64,000 bases of DNA, taken from Botrytis cinerea B05.10. Its lineage: Eukaryota; Ascomycota; Leotiomycetes; Helotiales; Sclerotiniaceae. The DNA is taken from positions 62,001 through 126,000 of the forward strand of contig NC_037318.1 in NCBI RefSeq assembly GCF_000143535.2, written 5' to 3'. The notes under the pieces are model-generated. The model was not told the origin of the DNA. It ran no database searches and saw nothing but the letters and a program-made list of their open reading frames with translations. The position numbers were made by a program, and so were the translations under genes. Positions 36,774 through 50,428 of this stretch are shown one piece after another (the stretch's first letter is position 1; each line of letters opens with the position of its first letter).

Positions 36774-38034
36774 GGGTCTGATTGGTGTAATGATAGGGCT
36801 GGGCACGATGGATAGGGAATTGAAGAGGACGGCGATGATCGATGGAGGAGGCCGGACAGGTCGCTGAAAGGGATGTCATAATTGATTCTCAAAATGATGA
36901 ATATTACGAGAAAATGAGATGAAAGGCCGAGAAGAGGGATGGTTCGTGCTGAAGATGCGGTCCCTTTCGAAAGTTAGGTATCCGTGTTTCGCTATTCAGC
37001 AAGGAAATTTTGGATGGGCGGTTGACCTAGTCTTATATTAGGGTTAACAAAAGATGCATTGCAGCTTTCTTGTACATCACTTATTCGGACAACTTCTGAA
37101 TTTTGGCATCATTTCTATGGCATGAGCGGTTGGCGCATGTTTAGGGAGGGAATTGGCGCGCAAAAAATAGTATATGTTACGAGGAAGTTCGATGTATAAT
37201 ATCTAATGGTTATTCGCAACCGACCATAGCAAATAAAAAATTAGCGATGAATAAGGAGTCACATAATGCATAATGTTGGAAACTGTTTTCTGCTGGACTT
37301 GTTAGCTAGGACGCATAGGGTGAAACGCAACTCGGAATATGTTGAGCTGCCTACCTACCTAGGTATAAAAATTGACAAAACATCATACGTCAGGTTGGTG
37401 ATACAATGCCATCGACTATTCCTTTTATGTTTGAATCGATGTGTTGGTTGAGGCAGATAGCCCCGCAACTATTTGTTGTCACTATTACCTAGACTAGACA
37501 ACACTTAATACACCTAATACATGTAATAGCTACATGATGGTATATTTAATACTACCTGCCTGACTAAACGCTATTATCGATATCGTATTCGTAACTTAAG
37601 GTTAATAGGTAGCTGGTACACCCAGATGCACATTGTTATCCTTGCCCCTTTTTTAAACTCATGTAAAACGTAATTTGTCAATTAAAAACCCCATCTTTTA
37701 CTAGGGGTTTTACAATTCTCGAAGGCTTGGTTTTAAGGAGTGACAGGGGATAAGTGAAGATCAATCCGACCCAATGTGTGACTTCCGAGTGGCTCGACTG
37801 AAATGGGAAACGGGAACTAGTAAACAAATATTAATTTTAAATAATTCCCAATGTAAAATGGAGTCCGATTTGATTCTCATTATTTTGTTGACACTTTTTC
37901 TTGCACGCGTATGAAATCATGATCTTTGAGCTTCTATTATAGCACTTTCCTTACAAGCGCTTCATTTAAAATTGTATGTAGTGAATTAGTGGTTTATACT
38001 CGTCCCAACGATCTTTCCGTTCCGAAATTACACA
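36774..38034. other. Spacer between the deubiquitinase and ERG4
   Basis: No gene. AT-rich, with short repeated taatacacctaatacatg-like text near 37500-37530. It holds the 3' region of the upstream gene and the ERG4 promoter; no sterol-regulatory element could be assigned with confidence. Confidence 0.45.
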
Positions 38035-39909
38035 ATGTCCGAAGGACGCGAAAGATATTCTTTGCGGCAGACGCCAAAGTAAGTACCATTGCTATCTTTT
38101 CACTTCCATTTCCATCAGAGAGAGAAATCTGACCATTTATATAGAAAAACGGAACGTGCTGGTTTCGTCGAGACTCCACGAATTCGTCGCCAGAGAAAGT
38201 CACAATTCTCAGAAGACGCAGACGATTCTTCCTCCGCAACAGATAATCCGCCATCCAGGATGAGATCCTCAAGTCGAAAAGTCAATATGGTCGAGACAGC
38301 AACAGCGAATGATCATGTCAGTAATGGCGCCGCAATCAATGGCTTTACTTCCGCATTGAATGACCCCAACACGATCGAATCGTTGAAGAGTGGAAGCGCA
38401 AATATCAAGAGCGAGACCGAGGAGAAGGCAGTCAACGGGAAACCAACAAAGGTTACAAATGATCCAAAGATTGATGCTTCTGGCCATTTTGATTTTGGTG
38501 GCTCTTTCGGCGTTAGTGCTATGATGATTGGATTCCCTTGTCTCATGTGGTATATGTGGATTGGAGCAACATACTATGATGGAAAATTCCCTACACCGGA
38601 ACCAGGCCAAGAATTCCTCGATTTTGTCAAACATATGGGTGATCTCGTCTACACAGGGGCATACCCAAGTCTTCGTGCTTGGAAAATCTACTGGGTTTTC
38701 TTTGTCTTTGAGGGTATCTTGTACTGCCTTATGCCAGGAGTTTGGGGTTATGGTAAACCGCTTCCTCATGAGGGAGGTAAGCAATTACCATATTACTGCT
38801 CAGGAATTTGGTCTTTCTATTTCACCATTATCACCGGGGCTGTTTTGCACTACCTCGACATTTTCAAAATTTATACTCTCCTAGACGAGTTTGGGCCAAT
38901 TATGTCAGTAGCCATTTGCTCTGGATTCTTGGTCTCAATTGTTGCTTATTTGTCGGCTTTGGCACGCGGAGCTCAACACCGAATGACAGGCTACCCAATT
39001 TATGACTTCTTCATGGGAGCCGAGTTGAATCCAAGAATGTTCGGCATCTTGGATTTCAAAATGTTCTTCGAAGTTCGCCTACCTTGGTTCATTCTTTTGG
39101 GTCTTTCCTGTGCCGCTGCTGCGAGGCAATATGAACAATATGGTTATGTATCAGGTGAAGTCGGATTCTTGATTATGGCTCACTTTTTGTATGCAAATGC
39201 ATGCGCTAAAGGAGAAGAACTAATCATAACAACCTGGTATGTATATCCCTGTACACACCTCCATTCAGTCTACTAACTCTTTTAGGGATATGTACTATGA
39301 GAAATGGGGTTTCATGTTGATTTTCTGGAACCTCGCCGGAGTTCCTCTCAGTTACTGCCACTGCACCATTTATTTGGCCAACCACCCACCATCTGAATAC
39401 TCATGGAACAAGTATTTCCTTTTCTTCTTATACACATCGTACCTGTTCGTATACTGGGTTTGGGATACCACCAACAGCCAAAAGAATAGATTTAGATCTC
39501 GTGAGCGTGGAACCGTCACAGATCGTAAAGCATTCCCTCAATTGCCATGGAAGGAGGTTATGAACCCACGTGTCATCAAAACCAAAACCGGTGACTCAAT
39601 TTTGGCCGATGGCTGGTACGGAAAAGCTCGCAAGATTCATTACACTTGCGATTTCTTCTTCGCTTTCTGCTGGGGACTTATTACTGGCTTCAAGAGTCCA
39701 TTCCCTTGGTTCTATTGTGTCTTCTTTGCCGGTATGATCTCTCATCGTGCATATAGAGATATCCAAAAGTGTCGGGAGAGATATGGAGAGGCTTGGGAAG
39801 AGTACGAAAGACTGGTTCCATATCTGTTCATTCCAGTAAGTTCCGCCTTATCTCTATCAATTTGGTCGACTCTAGTTCGTTGCTAATTCAACCAAAGGGC
39901 ATCTTTTAA
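38035..39909 (+). CDS. ERG4: Delta(24(24(1)))-sterol reductase (C-24(28) sterol reductase)
   Basis: Predicted 565-residue ER membrane enzyme that reduces the C-24(28) double bond in the last step of ergosterol synthesis, using NADPH. Exons: 38035-38078, 38145-39236, 39286-39835 and a terminal exon 39898-39909 coding GIF and the stop. The N-terminal 120 residues are hydrophilic and low in conservation. The membrane core begins [23 protein letters not shown]4/ERG24 signatures are clear: [15 protein letters not shown] and [20 protein letters not shown], followed by [19 protein letters not shown] near the end. The W codon split TG|G at intron 2 restores [13 protein letters not shown]. The last intron is inferred because homologues end with a short FIP-x-x-F tail; reading through the donor instead gives an unconserved tail. 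Start at 38035 is the only upstream ATG that joins in frame. Confidence 0.93.
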
Positions 39910-40617
39910 ATGGTTATATACCATATATATAAAAAAAACCGAATGATTTCGGTCGCAGTCATCTGTCTAGATGGATGATTGGAAGTGCCCATGCTAGCAT
40001 TAGATCATAAAATAAGAACATGGGTAGCTCGTATAGTAGGCGTAGTATTAAACTTCTCTTGTACATAGGTTATTGATATGACTTTTAATGCCCAATTGTG
40101 CTCGAATAATATATCCAGAATTGATTCCATCAAACTTAGTTGAATCTACATAAATAGAAAGATGACATACGTGTCTGATTTTGTATTGCTAGCGAAGCTA
40201 GAAACCGCATGTGATTTTAGATCTGAATTATGGATAGAAATGTTAGAGGACTTGACTTCAAAACCGAATACAAGATGCCATTGTCTCTGAATATGACGAC
40301 GGTCAGTAGAGCATGCAAATTCTTCACAGCTGTACGATGTACGGCTGCTACTTTTTCATGCAGCCTTATGTATGGTAAAGGCTAATGAGGCTGAAAGGGA
40401 GCTCGGCGTCGCCAACAATAAATACCTTATCAATCTAGCTATCAAAGCTCATTTAGAGAACAATTCCATTGACCCTTAAAGACCACACACGCAATTTCTC
40501 AATTTCAATCAACGCGAGTTTTCGACTATCGCGTCCTCCTCTTTGATATCTTCTCTCTCTCTTTCTTCAACAAACTCCACCTCAATTCTTTACCATCAAC
40601 AAATATTCAAAGTCATC
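39910..40617. other. Spacer and SPT16 promoter/leader
   Basis: No gene. A CT-rich stretch at 40532-40570 just before the SPT16 start looks like the pyrimidine-rich leader common upstream of highly expressed fungal housekeeping genes. Confidence 0.5.
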
Positions 40618-43600
40618 ATGGTGGATATCAGAATTGACAAGAATTTGTTTCAGGAGCGATTATCACACTTTATATCATCATGGAAAGCTGATAAGAGAGG
40701 CGGCGACGCGGTTTTCAATGGCGCAAATAGTATCCTGGTATTAATGGGGAAGACGGAGGATGTGGCAAGCTTTCAAAAAAATAATGCGATTCATGTGAGT
40801 TCAAATATCTGCGAAAAGTTTCACAAGAAAGTACAATGGAGAGAAGGTTGAGTGCTGATGAAGAAATAGTTTTGGCTATTAGGCTACGAGTTTCCTGCGA
40901 CGCTCTTCCTGTTCACAGTCGACACTTTATACATTGTGACGACGGCAAAGAAAGGTTCGTGAATAGTCATTCTATATGCGCCAACAAATTGGAAGCTAAC
41001 ATTGGAATAGCGAAACATTTGGAGCCTTTGAAAGGTGGAAAGATTCCTCTCGAGGTCTTGGTTAGGGGCAAAGATGCAGCAGCCAACGAGAAGCTTTTCA
41101 CAAAAATTGCAGATGTCATTAATTCATCAGGGGTGAGTCACTAATACTATCATTCTGCGCAGAAAGAATAGACTAACAAATTTCTGCTTATAGAAGAAAG
41201 TCGGAATTCTACCAAAAGATACATCAAGTGGCCCTTTTATCGATGAGTGGAAGAAAATCTATACCGAAATCAAGGATGTGGAAGAAGTAGATATTGCGCC
41301 AGCTTTATCTGCTGCAGCATTGGCCGTAAAAGATGAGAACGAATTGGTAAGGCACTCATTACGAGGGGGAAGAACTGGTTGATGCTAATAAACTCTACAG
41401 CGCGCTATGCGAAATTCTTCAAAAGCATGTACTGCACTCATGAACCCATATTTTGTCGAGGAAATGTCAGGCATTTTGGATGAAGAGAAAAAAGTCAAAC
41501 ATAGCGCCCTGGCCAACAAAGTGGATGGCAAATTGGACGATGTCAAATTCTGGACTTCCGTCGAGCTTCCTAATAAACAGAGGATGCCAAATGACTTCGA
41601 TTCGTCACAATTGGACTGGACCCATGGACCTATCATACAAAGTGGTGGAAAATACGATTTGAAGATGAGTGCTCAAGTCGATGATGAGTTATTACATGCT
41701 GGTGTCATCATTTGTTCTATGGGTCTTCGATACAAAACCTACTGCTCCTTAATTGGCCGAACTTATCTTGTCGATCCAAACAAATCTCAGGAGAGCAACT
41801 ACAAATTCTTATTGCAGGTTCACAACCTTGTTATGAAGGAAATTCGCGATGGCGCTCATGTCAAGGATATTTACGCCAAAGCTTTAGCCCTCATCAGAAC
41901 CAAGAAGCCAGAGTTAGAGAAGCATTTCTTGAAGAATGTTGGAGCTGGAATCGGTATCGAAACAAGGGACCCTACTTTACTCCTGAATGCCAAAAGCACT
42001 CGCAGCTTAAAGGACGGAATGACCCTTTGTGTCACTACAGGATTCAATGATATCGAGAACAAAGATCCTCAAGACAAGAAGAGCAAAATTTACTCTTTGG
42101 TATTGTCAGATACTGTTCGTGTCACTCAAGCGGAACCTGTTATTTTCACAGGTGATGCCCCCTCGGAACTTGATGCGACCTCATTTTTTTTCAAGGATGA
42201 AGAAGATGAGCCTGCACCAGAACCAAAAGCTACCAAGGCAAAGAAGGATTCGAGCGTTGGGGCTGTTGCAGCCAAAAATATCACCAAGACAAAACTCCGA
42301 GGTGAACGATCAACTCAGGTTGATGAAGGTGCCGAAGCCAGACGGCGTGAGCATCAAAAAGAGCTCGCAAAAAGAAAACAAGCCGAAGGTCTTGCAAGGT
42401 TCGCTGAAGCTACTGGCGACCAAAATGGTGTTGCCGTGAAGAAATTCAAGCGATTTGAATCTTACAAGCGTGAGAATCAATTCCCTCCAAAGATCAGAGA
42501 TCTCGCTATTGTTATGGACGCAAAAAACTCAACTGTTGTTTTACCCATTATGGGCCGTCCAGTACCTTTCCATATCCAAACTATCAAGAATGCTAGTAAG
42601 AGTGACGAGGGTGAATTCTCATACCTTCGAATCAATTTCTTATCTCCTGGTCAAGGTGTTGGTAGAAAGGACGATCAACCATTCGAAGATGTTTCAGCAC
42701 ACTTTGTTAGAAGTTTGACATTCAGATCTCATGATGGAGATAGATTTCAAGACATTGCCAATCAAATCGGTAACATGAAAAAAGATGCTGTTAAGCGTGA
42801 ACAAGAGAAGAAAGATATGGAAGATGTTGTTGAGCAGGACAAGTTGGTTGAAATTCGAAGTAAGTTCGCAACTTGTAGCCAGTCTTTTTTCTTCTTCTAT
42901 ATCTTACTGACATAATCAGATCGTCGTCCAATTGTCATGGACAACGTTTTCATTCGTCCAGCTATGGATGGTAAACGTGTACCCGGAAAGGTTGAAATTC
43001 ACCAAAACGGTCTTCGATACCAATCCCCTCTAAATCTTCAACACCGAGTTGATATCCTTTTCAGTAATGTCAAGCATCTTTTCTTCCAACCTTGTGATCA
43101 TGAATTGATTGTTATCATTCATGTGCATCTAAAGGATCCAATTTTGATTGGTAAAAAGAAGACCAAGGATGTTCAATTCTATCGCGAAGCTACTGATATT
43201 CAATTTGATGAAACTGGAAACAGAAAGCGAAAGTATAGATATGGAGATGAGGAAGAATTTGAAGCAGAACAAGAAGAACGAAGACGTCGTGCCGATCTTG
43301 ATCGACAATTCAAAGCATTTGCTGAGAAGATCGCTGACGCTGGTAAGAATGAGAACGTTGATGTCGACGTACCTTTCCGTGAACTTGGGTTCGGTGGTGT
43401 ACCAAATAGGTCCAGCGTTTTCTGTCAACCTTCCACAGATTGTTTAGTTCAGCTCACTGAACCTCCTTTTATGGTCATCACTCTTGAGGATATCGAAATT
43501 GCTCATCTCGAACGTGTTCAATTCGGACTCAAGAACTTCGATATGGTCTTTGTCTTTAAGGATTTCCACCGTGCTCCTTACCATATTAACACCATCCCTG

Positions 43601-44019
43601 TCGAATCACTCGAGAATGTAAAGGAATGGCTAGATTCCGTTAACATTCCATTTTCCGAAGGTCCACTCAATTTGAATTGGCCAACGATCATGAAGACTGT
43701 AACAGCCGACCCTCATGGATTCTTTGAGGATGGTGGATGGGGTTTCTTGGCAACGGAATCAGATGATGAAGGTGGTGATGATGAAGACGAGGAATCCGCT
43801 TTTGAAATGAGTGACGATGAAATGGCTGCTACGGAGGAAAGTTCGGATGAAGATAGTGATTTTGATAGTAATGCAAGTGAGGATGAAGGAGAAGAGGATA
43901 GTGATGAACAAAGTGAGGGAGAGGATTGGGATGAATTGGAGAAGAAGGCCAAGAGAAAGGACATGGAAAGTGGATTGGAGGATGAAGAAGAAGCACCCAA
44001 GAAAAAGAGAAAACATTAA
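40618..44019 (+). CDS. SPT16: FACT complex subunit SPT16
   Basis: Predicted 1031-residue histone chaperone, nuclear, partner of Pob3. Exons: 40618-40794, 40870-40954, 41011-41132, 41194-41346, 41401-42859 and 42920-44019. The N-terminal domain (about 1-170) reads [16 protein letters not shown], then [15 protein letters not shown] in exon 2. A catalytically dead aminopeptidase-like domain (about 180-450) includes [18 protein letters not shown] and [14 protein letters not shown]. The middle domain begins at [20 protein letters not shown] and includes [18 protein letters not shown] and [20 protein letters not shown]. The C-terminus is a long acidic Glu/Asp/Ser tail that ends in a basic KKKRKH. 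Length is close to other fungal Spt16 proteins. FACT loosens and rebuilds nucleosomes during transcription and replication. The gene converges with kinesin-3. Confidence 0.96.
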
Positions 44020-44827
44020 GTGTATTACTTGATGTGTAGATTGGGTGGTGAGGACAAAGGGAAATTGTGATGGCAGATAATGGCATGGTACTGGGATACC
44101 TTTTTGAGGGACAGGATGAAATGAGATGAGATGAGACGAGAAACAATATCTCAAATTCTTCATTTGTATTTTTTGAAACACTTTTTTTTTTCTCGCTCTC
44201 TATAATTACTAGTATTCGATTGGCGTTGGGAATGAATGAAATGATGAGGATGGGGAAGAGATATACAAATAAATTAAAATATCATATGGAGATGGATGGA
44301 TGGATGTAGTGTGGGTGAAAAAATACTCTGAGAAAAGGGACAGGGAAAGCAGGAAGTGAGTGAGTGAAGTGAGATAAGAATTGGGAGCCAGTAGTAAGTA
44401 GTGGGTAGTTGGGGGAGGGGGGGGGGAGGGGAAGGGAGGAAAATAAAAAGTTCTTTTTTTTTGACACTCGCTCTGTGATTTTGTGATTTTGTACGGGTAG
44501 AATTGTCTTATTGTGTAATTTGATGAATGATAGATGAGTTTGAGTTTGGGCTGGCTGTCATTTGTTTTCTTCTGTTCATTCCTGGGGGTGAGTGAGTTAT
44601 AGATGTGAATAGAGGGCGTATGATGATGGATGAGGGAGGGCCAGGACTGGAGGTAGAAGTGGGTGTGGAGGTGGAATCCGGACCTTCCCATTCATTCATT
44701 CATTCATTCATTCATTCATTCATTCATTCATTCATTCATTCATTCATTCATTTATTCATTCGTTCATCTAATGATAATGACCAAACAGCCAAATTTCATC
44801 AATTTGAGAGGTGACATTGTATTACGA
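44020..44827. other. Convergent 3' spacer between SPT16 and kinesin-3
   Basis: No gene. It must contain both 3' untranslated regions. A G run (ggggga, 44408-44435) and a (CATT)n run (44689-44766) dominate. Confidence 0.55.
44689..44766. repeat. (CATT)n microsatellite
   Basis: About nineteen tetranucleotide units with two single-base variants at the right end, 60 bases beyond the kinesin-3 stop codon. Overlapping frames encode only His-Ser-Phe-Ile repeats. Confidence 0.92.
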
Positions 44828-47800
44828 TTAATCCGCCAGATAATCCTCTCGATCCACATCCACATCCACCTCCGCATCTACATCATCGCTATCTCCACTC
44901 CCATCATCTCTCCTCCCTCTACTATTATTCCCACTTCCATTGCCAGCTCTGCCCCCACCACCAGAGAAATAGCCCTGATCGATTTTCCAAATCCACTCTA
45001 CTTTTTCCCTCTCGCTCCTCGCTCTAAACAACCACGTGTTATTTGTTCCGTAGACTGCAAATACCGTTTCTTCTATTTCTCTTCTACTCTCTCCATTACC
45101 ATTGCCATTCGCATTGCCGTTTCCTCTCCCGCCATATCCCATGATCCCCATGCCCATTCCACTTCCGCTCCTTCCTCGCCCTCCATACCCATAGATACCT
45201 CCTATGCCGTTATTACTCCAACTTTGCTGTGCACCCGCACTCGCAGGACTACTATTCCGACTTGCATTTCCACTCCCGCCCTGTCTTTCATTTCTCAACA
45301 ATTTTGCAATCTCAGGACTATGGTCCACCCTTGCATTTCTCAATCCAACCACATTTACCTCCTCCCCACTATTGGGGCCCGCGACCGCATGAATATGCAG
45401 ATACGGTCGTCTGAGCTCCACGAATCTGCGTATCCATTTCGTACTATCTGCGGAAGGAACTAAGAGCATCCCCGCTTTGAGCACACTGGGATTCTTTTTG
45501 ATCTGAGAAATAGTGGCGAGATGCTGAGGTATGGATGGTTTAGGATGAGCGTGTGGAATCGGCGAGGTTTGTCGAGATCGAGATGTTTGGCGGGAGTTGG
45601 CGGTGGATGGGTGGAGTGAATTTGAGAAATTTGATGGACGGGGTGAGTTTGAGCGGGAAGTATTGGATGTGAAAGAGGTTGTGTGGAAGAGAGATGGAGC
45701 GGGTGAACCGTTGATAGGCGGTTCAATATTAGTCGGTGTAAGAATGGTTGTTGATGGATCGCGGCAGAGATGGAAGTATTTAGTAAACTTTTGAAGAAGA
45801 GCGGTTTGATGTGGGTTGTATTCGGATTGATTCTGGGGCTTTTCTTGTTCTTGGCTTGGGTCATGAGGGATAGAACCAGTGTCAATGGCAGACTCGATCT
45901 TTTCCGTGATTTCATTATTGAATTGACCGTCTCGATGTATACCTAGAGCATTTCCATCCACAGATGATGGGAGTGCCTCATCTATCGATAATGGGGATGG
46001 AAAATTTTCCGTTGTAGCTGGCGGACTGACAGGAAGTGGTATATCGGCTGGATCTAGTTCAACAACCTGTGGAATAGAAGGAGCTGGTATTGTTATTGGT
46101 ACTGGCGATGATGCGATACGTCTCAATAAAGGCTGAGCAGCATCGATTTCCGCCAATCTTTGTCTTTTCCTCCTTGCCGAAATGAAATCCTTAACCAAAC
46201 TAATACCTCTCGGTGTCCAGTTCGTAAGAGCTTCTTCTCCTTTAACATAATCTTCCGATGTATTCATTCTCCACAAATCACCCGCTCTCTTCACGGCCAC
46301 TGGCCGAACAGAGATAGAGTAAATACTAGTCATAGAATGAACAATCCGTACACTTTGAAATAATGATGCAAACATCGATGTAGAACGAACATAATTACGC
46401 GACATGATTTGAGAGCAAACATCCATATTGAAAGTCATTAGGCGAGACAATTTCTCAGATTTCACGTCCCATGAAAGGGACATTTGAACTTTGTATTTAT
46501 CTGCCGTTACTCGATCAAGAAGTAAAGATTCGTGGGCACTCGAGTCCCATTTTCCGACGATGCAAACATTGCTTGTGCCGTTTGCATTTGCTTTAACAAT
46601 AGGCTTGGAAAGTAATTTGAGGTAAAGGGGAGGAGTCGAAGGGGAGCTGAGATCTGGACTTTTCCCAATATGATCAACGAGTTGAATTCGTCCTACGCGT
46701 AAACCAGTGACATCCGACCAAGGCAAAGCATCACCGGAATTATGCGTCAAGGTAACAGCAATTCTACGTTGTAGACCTTGATGAAGTTGGAATGTTCCTT
46801 GATCAAGCTCACTTGTTTGAATAACTTCAACAGCTGGATAATCGCCACTTTCGGCTAACTCTAGTATTTGAACTTTAGCAAATACATCATGTTTCTCTTC
46901 AGAATAAAACTGCGACTCTGCTATACGAGCACCTTTCCGCTTCTTCTTGGGTTGGGGAATGTTGTCTCGCATATCGTCCCAACTTAAAAGTTTATCTAAA
47001 TGCATTGATGAAACTTTGGCAAAAATGGCCACACGAAGAGAAACATCTGTAGGACCAAACATTGGGACGCTCATACTATGAACGCTTTCGAATCGGATTG
47101 GACCTTCATCAAAATCTTTAATCATCTGAGTCGTTGTAACACCACCTTCATTCGAAGCGGGAGGTATGAACAATTGACCGTGGACTTCTGTCCCTTCCCG
47201 CTCAGCGAACCCTATCATTTCATGCATAACAACATTAAACTTCAAGGTGTTCGAAGGGGCTTTTGCTGAAGATGGTTCCAACGAGAGCTTGATGATACCA
47301 ATAGCATGCATTGTAAATGGTGATAGAACATCAAGAGTAAAGTCTTGAACTCGACTCTCGAAAACTGCTGATAGAGGGACATCAACATCTCCAACATGTG
47401 TATACTGTGGCATACAAGTTTCCATAAAAGGATTGTCGAGTCGAAAATGTTGAAGGTATTCCGGTCGATCAAGATATTGATGCATTTGCCTCATCTTCCG
47501 GATACGATCCTGAAGTTTATCAAGACTCCATAGATGAGCCACATTATTCCTGTAGTCTATTACCCGTACGCCGATGCAAGGTTTTGTTGCATCTTCGAGA
47601 TGAAAATCATCTCCCTCTATATCATTAAGAACCATATCATAAGAAGAACATAAAGCGTGCCCTATGTCAACAACAGCAAATTGAAAAACAACATTCTCAT
47701 CCATTTCGTGACTCATTATTTGGGCTTCCTTCAAAATTGCTGCATTCTGAAATACAGCTTCAGCCATTCGAACATATCTTCGCCCTTGCCAATGTTTTGC

Positions 47801-50428
47801 AACTTTCTCGGCAACCACAATTTCTTTCTCTGATAGTGGAGGTGGTCCATCTGGCCCCGATTTTACCGGGGACAACTCTTGTAACTTTTCTTCATATTCT
47901 TTTCGTTGAACCTCCAATTGTTTGAGCATCTCCTCCTTAACTTCTCTGAGCGTCTCTTCCATTCTCACTTTTTCCTTTTTGATTTCCTCAACCTCGACAT
48001 TTGAGGTTTTGGCTATCTCGAGTTGTTCCTGGAATTCTTCTCTTTGCTTTTCTAACTGGACTTGCATTTCCTCTTTAACTTCACGCATTCTGTCTTCGAC
48101 TTCTCCTTGCTTGGGTGTCGATGGCATTGTCAGTGCAGTGTCCAAAGAGAAGTTATCCAAAGTGCCGTTTGAAAGATACTTTTCTCGCATAGGATAAGAG
48201 GTTACCGAGTCTAGATCATCTTCCAAGTTTGCAGTTGCACGTTCAGCCCTTGCTCTTTGAACATCCTCAAATAAAACGTTGAGCTCCTCATCGGACAGAC
48301 CTGCAATCTTCTGATCGGTTCCTAAAATAGCACCAGCTGCCTCACGCCTTGCTAATGACCAATCAGAAAGACCTCGCCCAGGCACTGGGGAATCTGCTCG
48401 ACTACTACCATCGAAATCGAGGTCGGAGATAGCTTTGCTGAATGTTCGATCATGGGCTGGCCGAGGGGTAGATGAAGGCGAGAATTTGTCCCAATCCTTG
48501 AAATTTTCTAATTGGTTAGCAGTTACAGAATGCCGCAGAAGGCTCTGCTCTGCGCGTTCCGCTCGAGCCTCCGTTGGATTATTGAACCTAAAGATATGAA
48601 AGTCGCCAAGAATAACTCTGAAACCACTCCTCAGCCGAGTCGGCTTTTCAACTCTTTGCCCATTAACCATCACTGCTGCCCCTTCAGTTGGTGTAAGAGT
48701 CACCACATTATCGACATTCTCAAAAGTGCAATGCTCATGTAATATACGAGTTCCATTAAGTCGAATTTCCGCCGCGTGGGCTGCATTTGTATCGACATTT
48801 CCAACCGAGGTTGACCCAGGTTTGAGGTTGTACACAAGACATTCTGCTAGCAGTGGATCGTCGGACAAATTCACAAGATGAGGCATCTTCTTTGGCGTAT
48901 GTAATCCAACAAATCCCTTCTCGATACTGATACCCAATTCTTCCAGGGCCGCTTCTCGCTCTTTGTGAATTTCCTCAGTTTTTTGTAATTTCTCCTCCCA
49001 AGTCTGATTAAGATCTGAGTATAGTTTCTCGCTCTGATTGAGTTGTTCGGTGATTTCCGCTTTCGATACCTTCTTCACAGCACCGTCTGATGAAACAATT
49101 GTGACCATTTGCTTCTCCAAAGGTGTACCTTCTGCATAAATCTCATCTGCCGGGCCTCCCCCTCCTCCGCCACCCCCACCACCTGTCAATTTACCTCGCA
49201 ATTGAGCCAATTCTTCTTTCAACTCACGGATCATACGAGCATTCGCATCCTCGTTTACAACGGCGTGATTCTTGATTCTCTTCGCACTATCAGCATATCG
49301 CAAGGTACTTAAAGTTTCATCGAAATTTATATCTGCAGGACTAATAGCTGCAATCATAGCTGTCATACTATTTCCTCCCAGGGAATCTTTCAGAAGCCAA
49401 GTCAACACACTGTCTCGGTAAGGGACTTGATTCCCCTTTCCCACTTTCTTCTTCTTTCCTTCCGATAAGTCGGCCAGCGCAGCAATAACTCTACCAAGCG
49501 TCGATAGAGATCTATTAATCTCCGCACCTTCTTTCAATCGAGCTCCAGTTGCACCCGTAGAATTTGCTCGCTCGGAACCAGCCAAATCGACCAAACTAAT
49601 TTTCGCAACCTTTTCCATTGCCATCTTTGTTTCAACATCCAATCGTTTCTGAGTCAAAGTCAAAGTGAAGACAGCATGACTTCTACTAGAAGTTTCGTTC
49701 ATGTTCGTAGCTGCAACGGTACGGGCTTTATTGCCCTCATCCATCAAGTTTTCAATCTCTTGAAAGCTACTCACAACCAATTTCGCCAAGTCTTCCACAT
49801 ATGGTCCCGTCGAGGGATGTTCTCGAACTTTCAGGTTGCCTTTTGTCGATGGGTTTAGAAGATCTCGTACTCGTTCGTTGTAAATTTCCAGATATGATAC
49901 CTCGACTGTGCATTTCAGATGTTTGTCCTGTTGTAATTCTCCTATCCTCTCAAACATGTCCTGACAAATTTTTGGAATGACACCAGCATCTTTTCCATAT
50001 CCCATCATCGAGTAAGATTTTCCCGAACCCGTCTGACCATATGCGAAGATACAATTGTTGTAACCCTGAAAGGCATTATCCAAAAGAGGCTTTCCCAAAT
50101 CCGTATGGAGGTTGTCTTGTCCTGCGTAACTCGGATCATTTTTGTCAAAGGACCAGTATGAACGATCGAATGCGAAAACCTTCTGGCCCGTATCAGCCTT
50201 TCCACCCTTTGCATCTCTTGATTTCGCCTCATGCCCTTCTGGTGGGGTGATGACCGTTTGCGCATCTTTCATTTGCACTATACATTTTGCTCCGCGATCG
50301 ATCTCTATCCCGAGGTATCAGTCCTGACACAAAAATGGGGTTTGACAACATATCCACCGCATACCTCTACTGTTGAACGGCCTACACCGCACAACGACTT
50401 TAATATTTCCACCACCACCGGGCGCCAT
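44828..50428 (-). CDS. uncA: Kinesin-3 motor (UncA/KIF1A/Unc-104 type)
   Basis: Predicted 1846-residue plus-end motor for endosome and vesicle transport. Exon 1 (50428-50365) encodes MAPGGGGNIKVVVRCRPFNS; exon 2 (50304-44828) encodes the rest without a visible intron. Motor domain: P-loop GQTGSGKS (residues 111-118), switch I NMNETSSRSHAVF, switch II LVDLAGSERANSTGA, and a lysine-rich KKKKVGKG. A neck/coiled segment and a run of ten glycines follow. An FHA domain (LKPGSTSVGN, HEHCTFENVDNVVTLTP) lies near residues 510-600, then coiled coils with repeated VKEEM-QLE text. The KIF1B/DUF3694-like middle follows, and a C-terminal PH domain ending RARSEREKVEWIWKID. Order and length agree with the kinesin-3 family. 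The PH domain is interrupted by a low-complexity Gly/Asn/Ser insertion of about 65 residues. Confidence 0.95.

Noticed and set aside
43129..44181. Minus-strand frames of 95-140 codons over the SPT16 acidic tail
   Set aside because: Antisense of the Glu/Asp codons gives Ser/Leu/Phe runs; the sense gene is certain.
44605..45463. Plus-strand frames over the (CATT)n run and antisense to the kinesin-3 end
   Set aside because: Repeat-derived His/Ser/Phe/Ile text followed by antisense of the kinesin-3 coding region.
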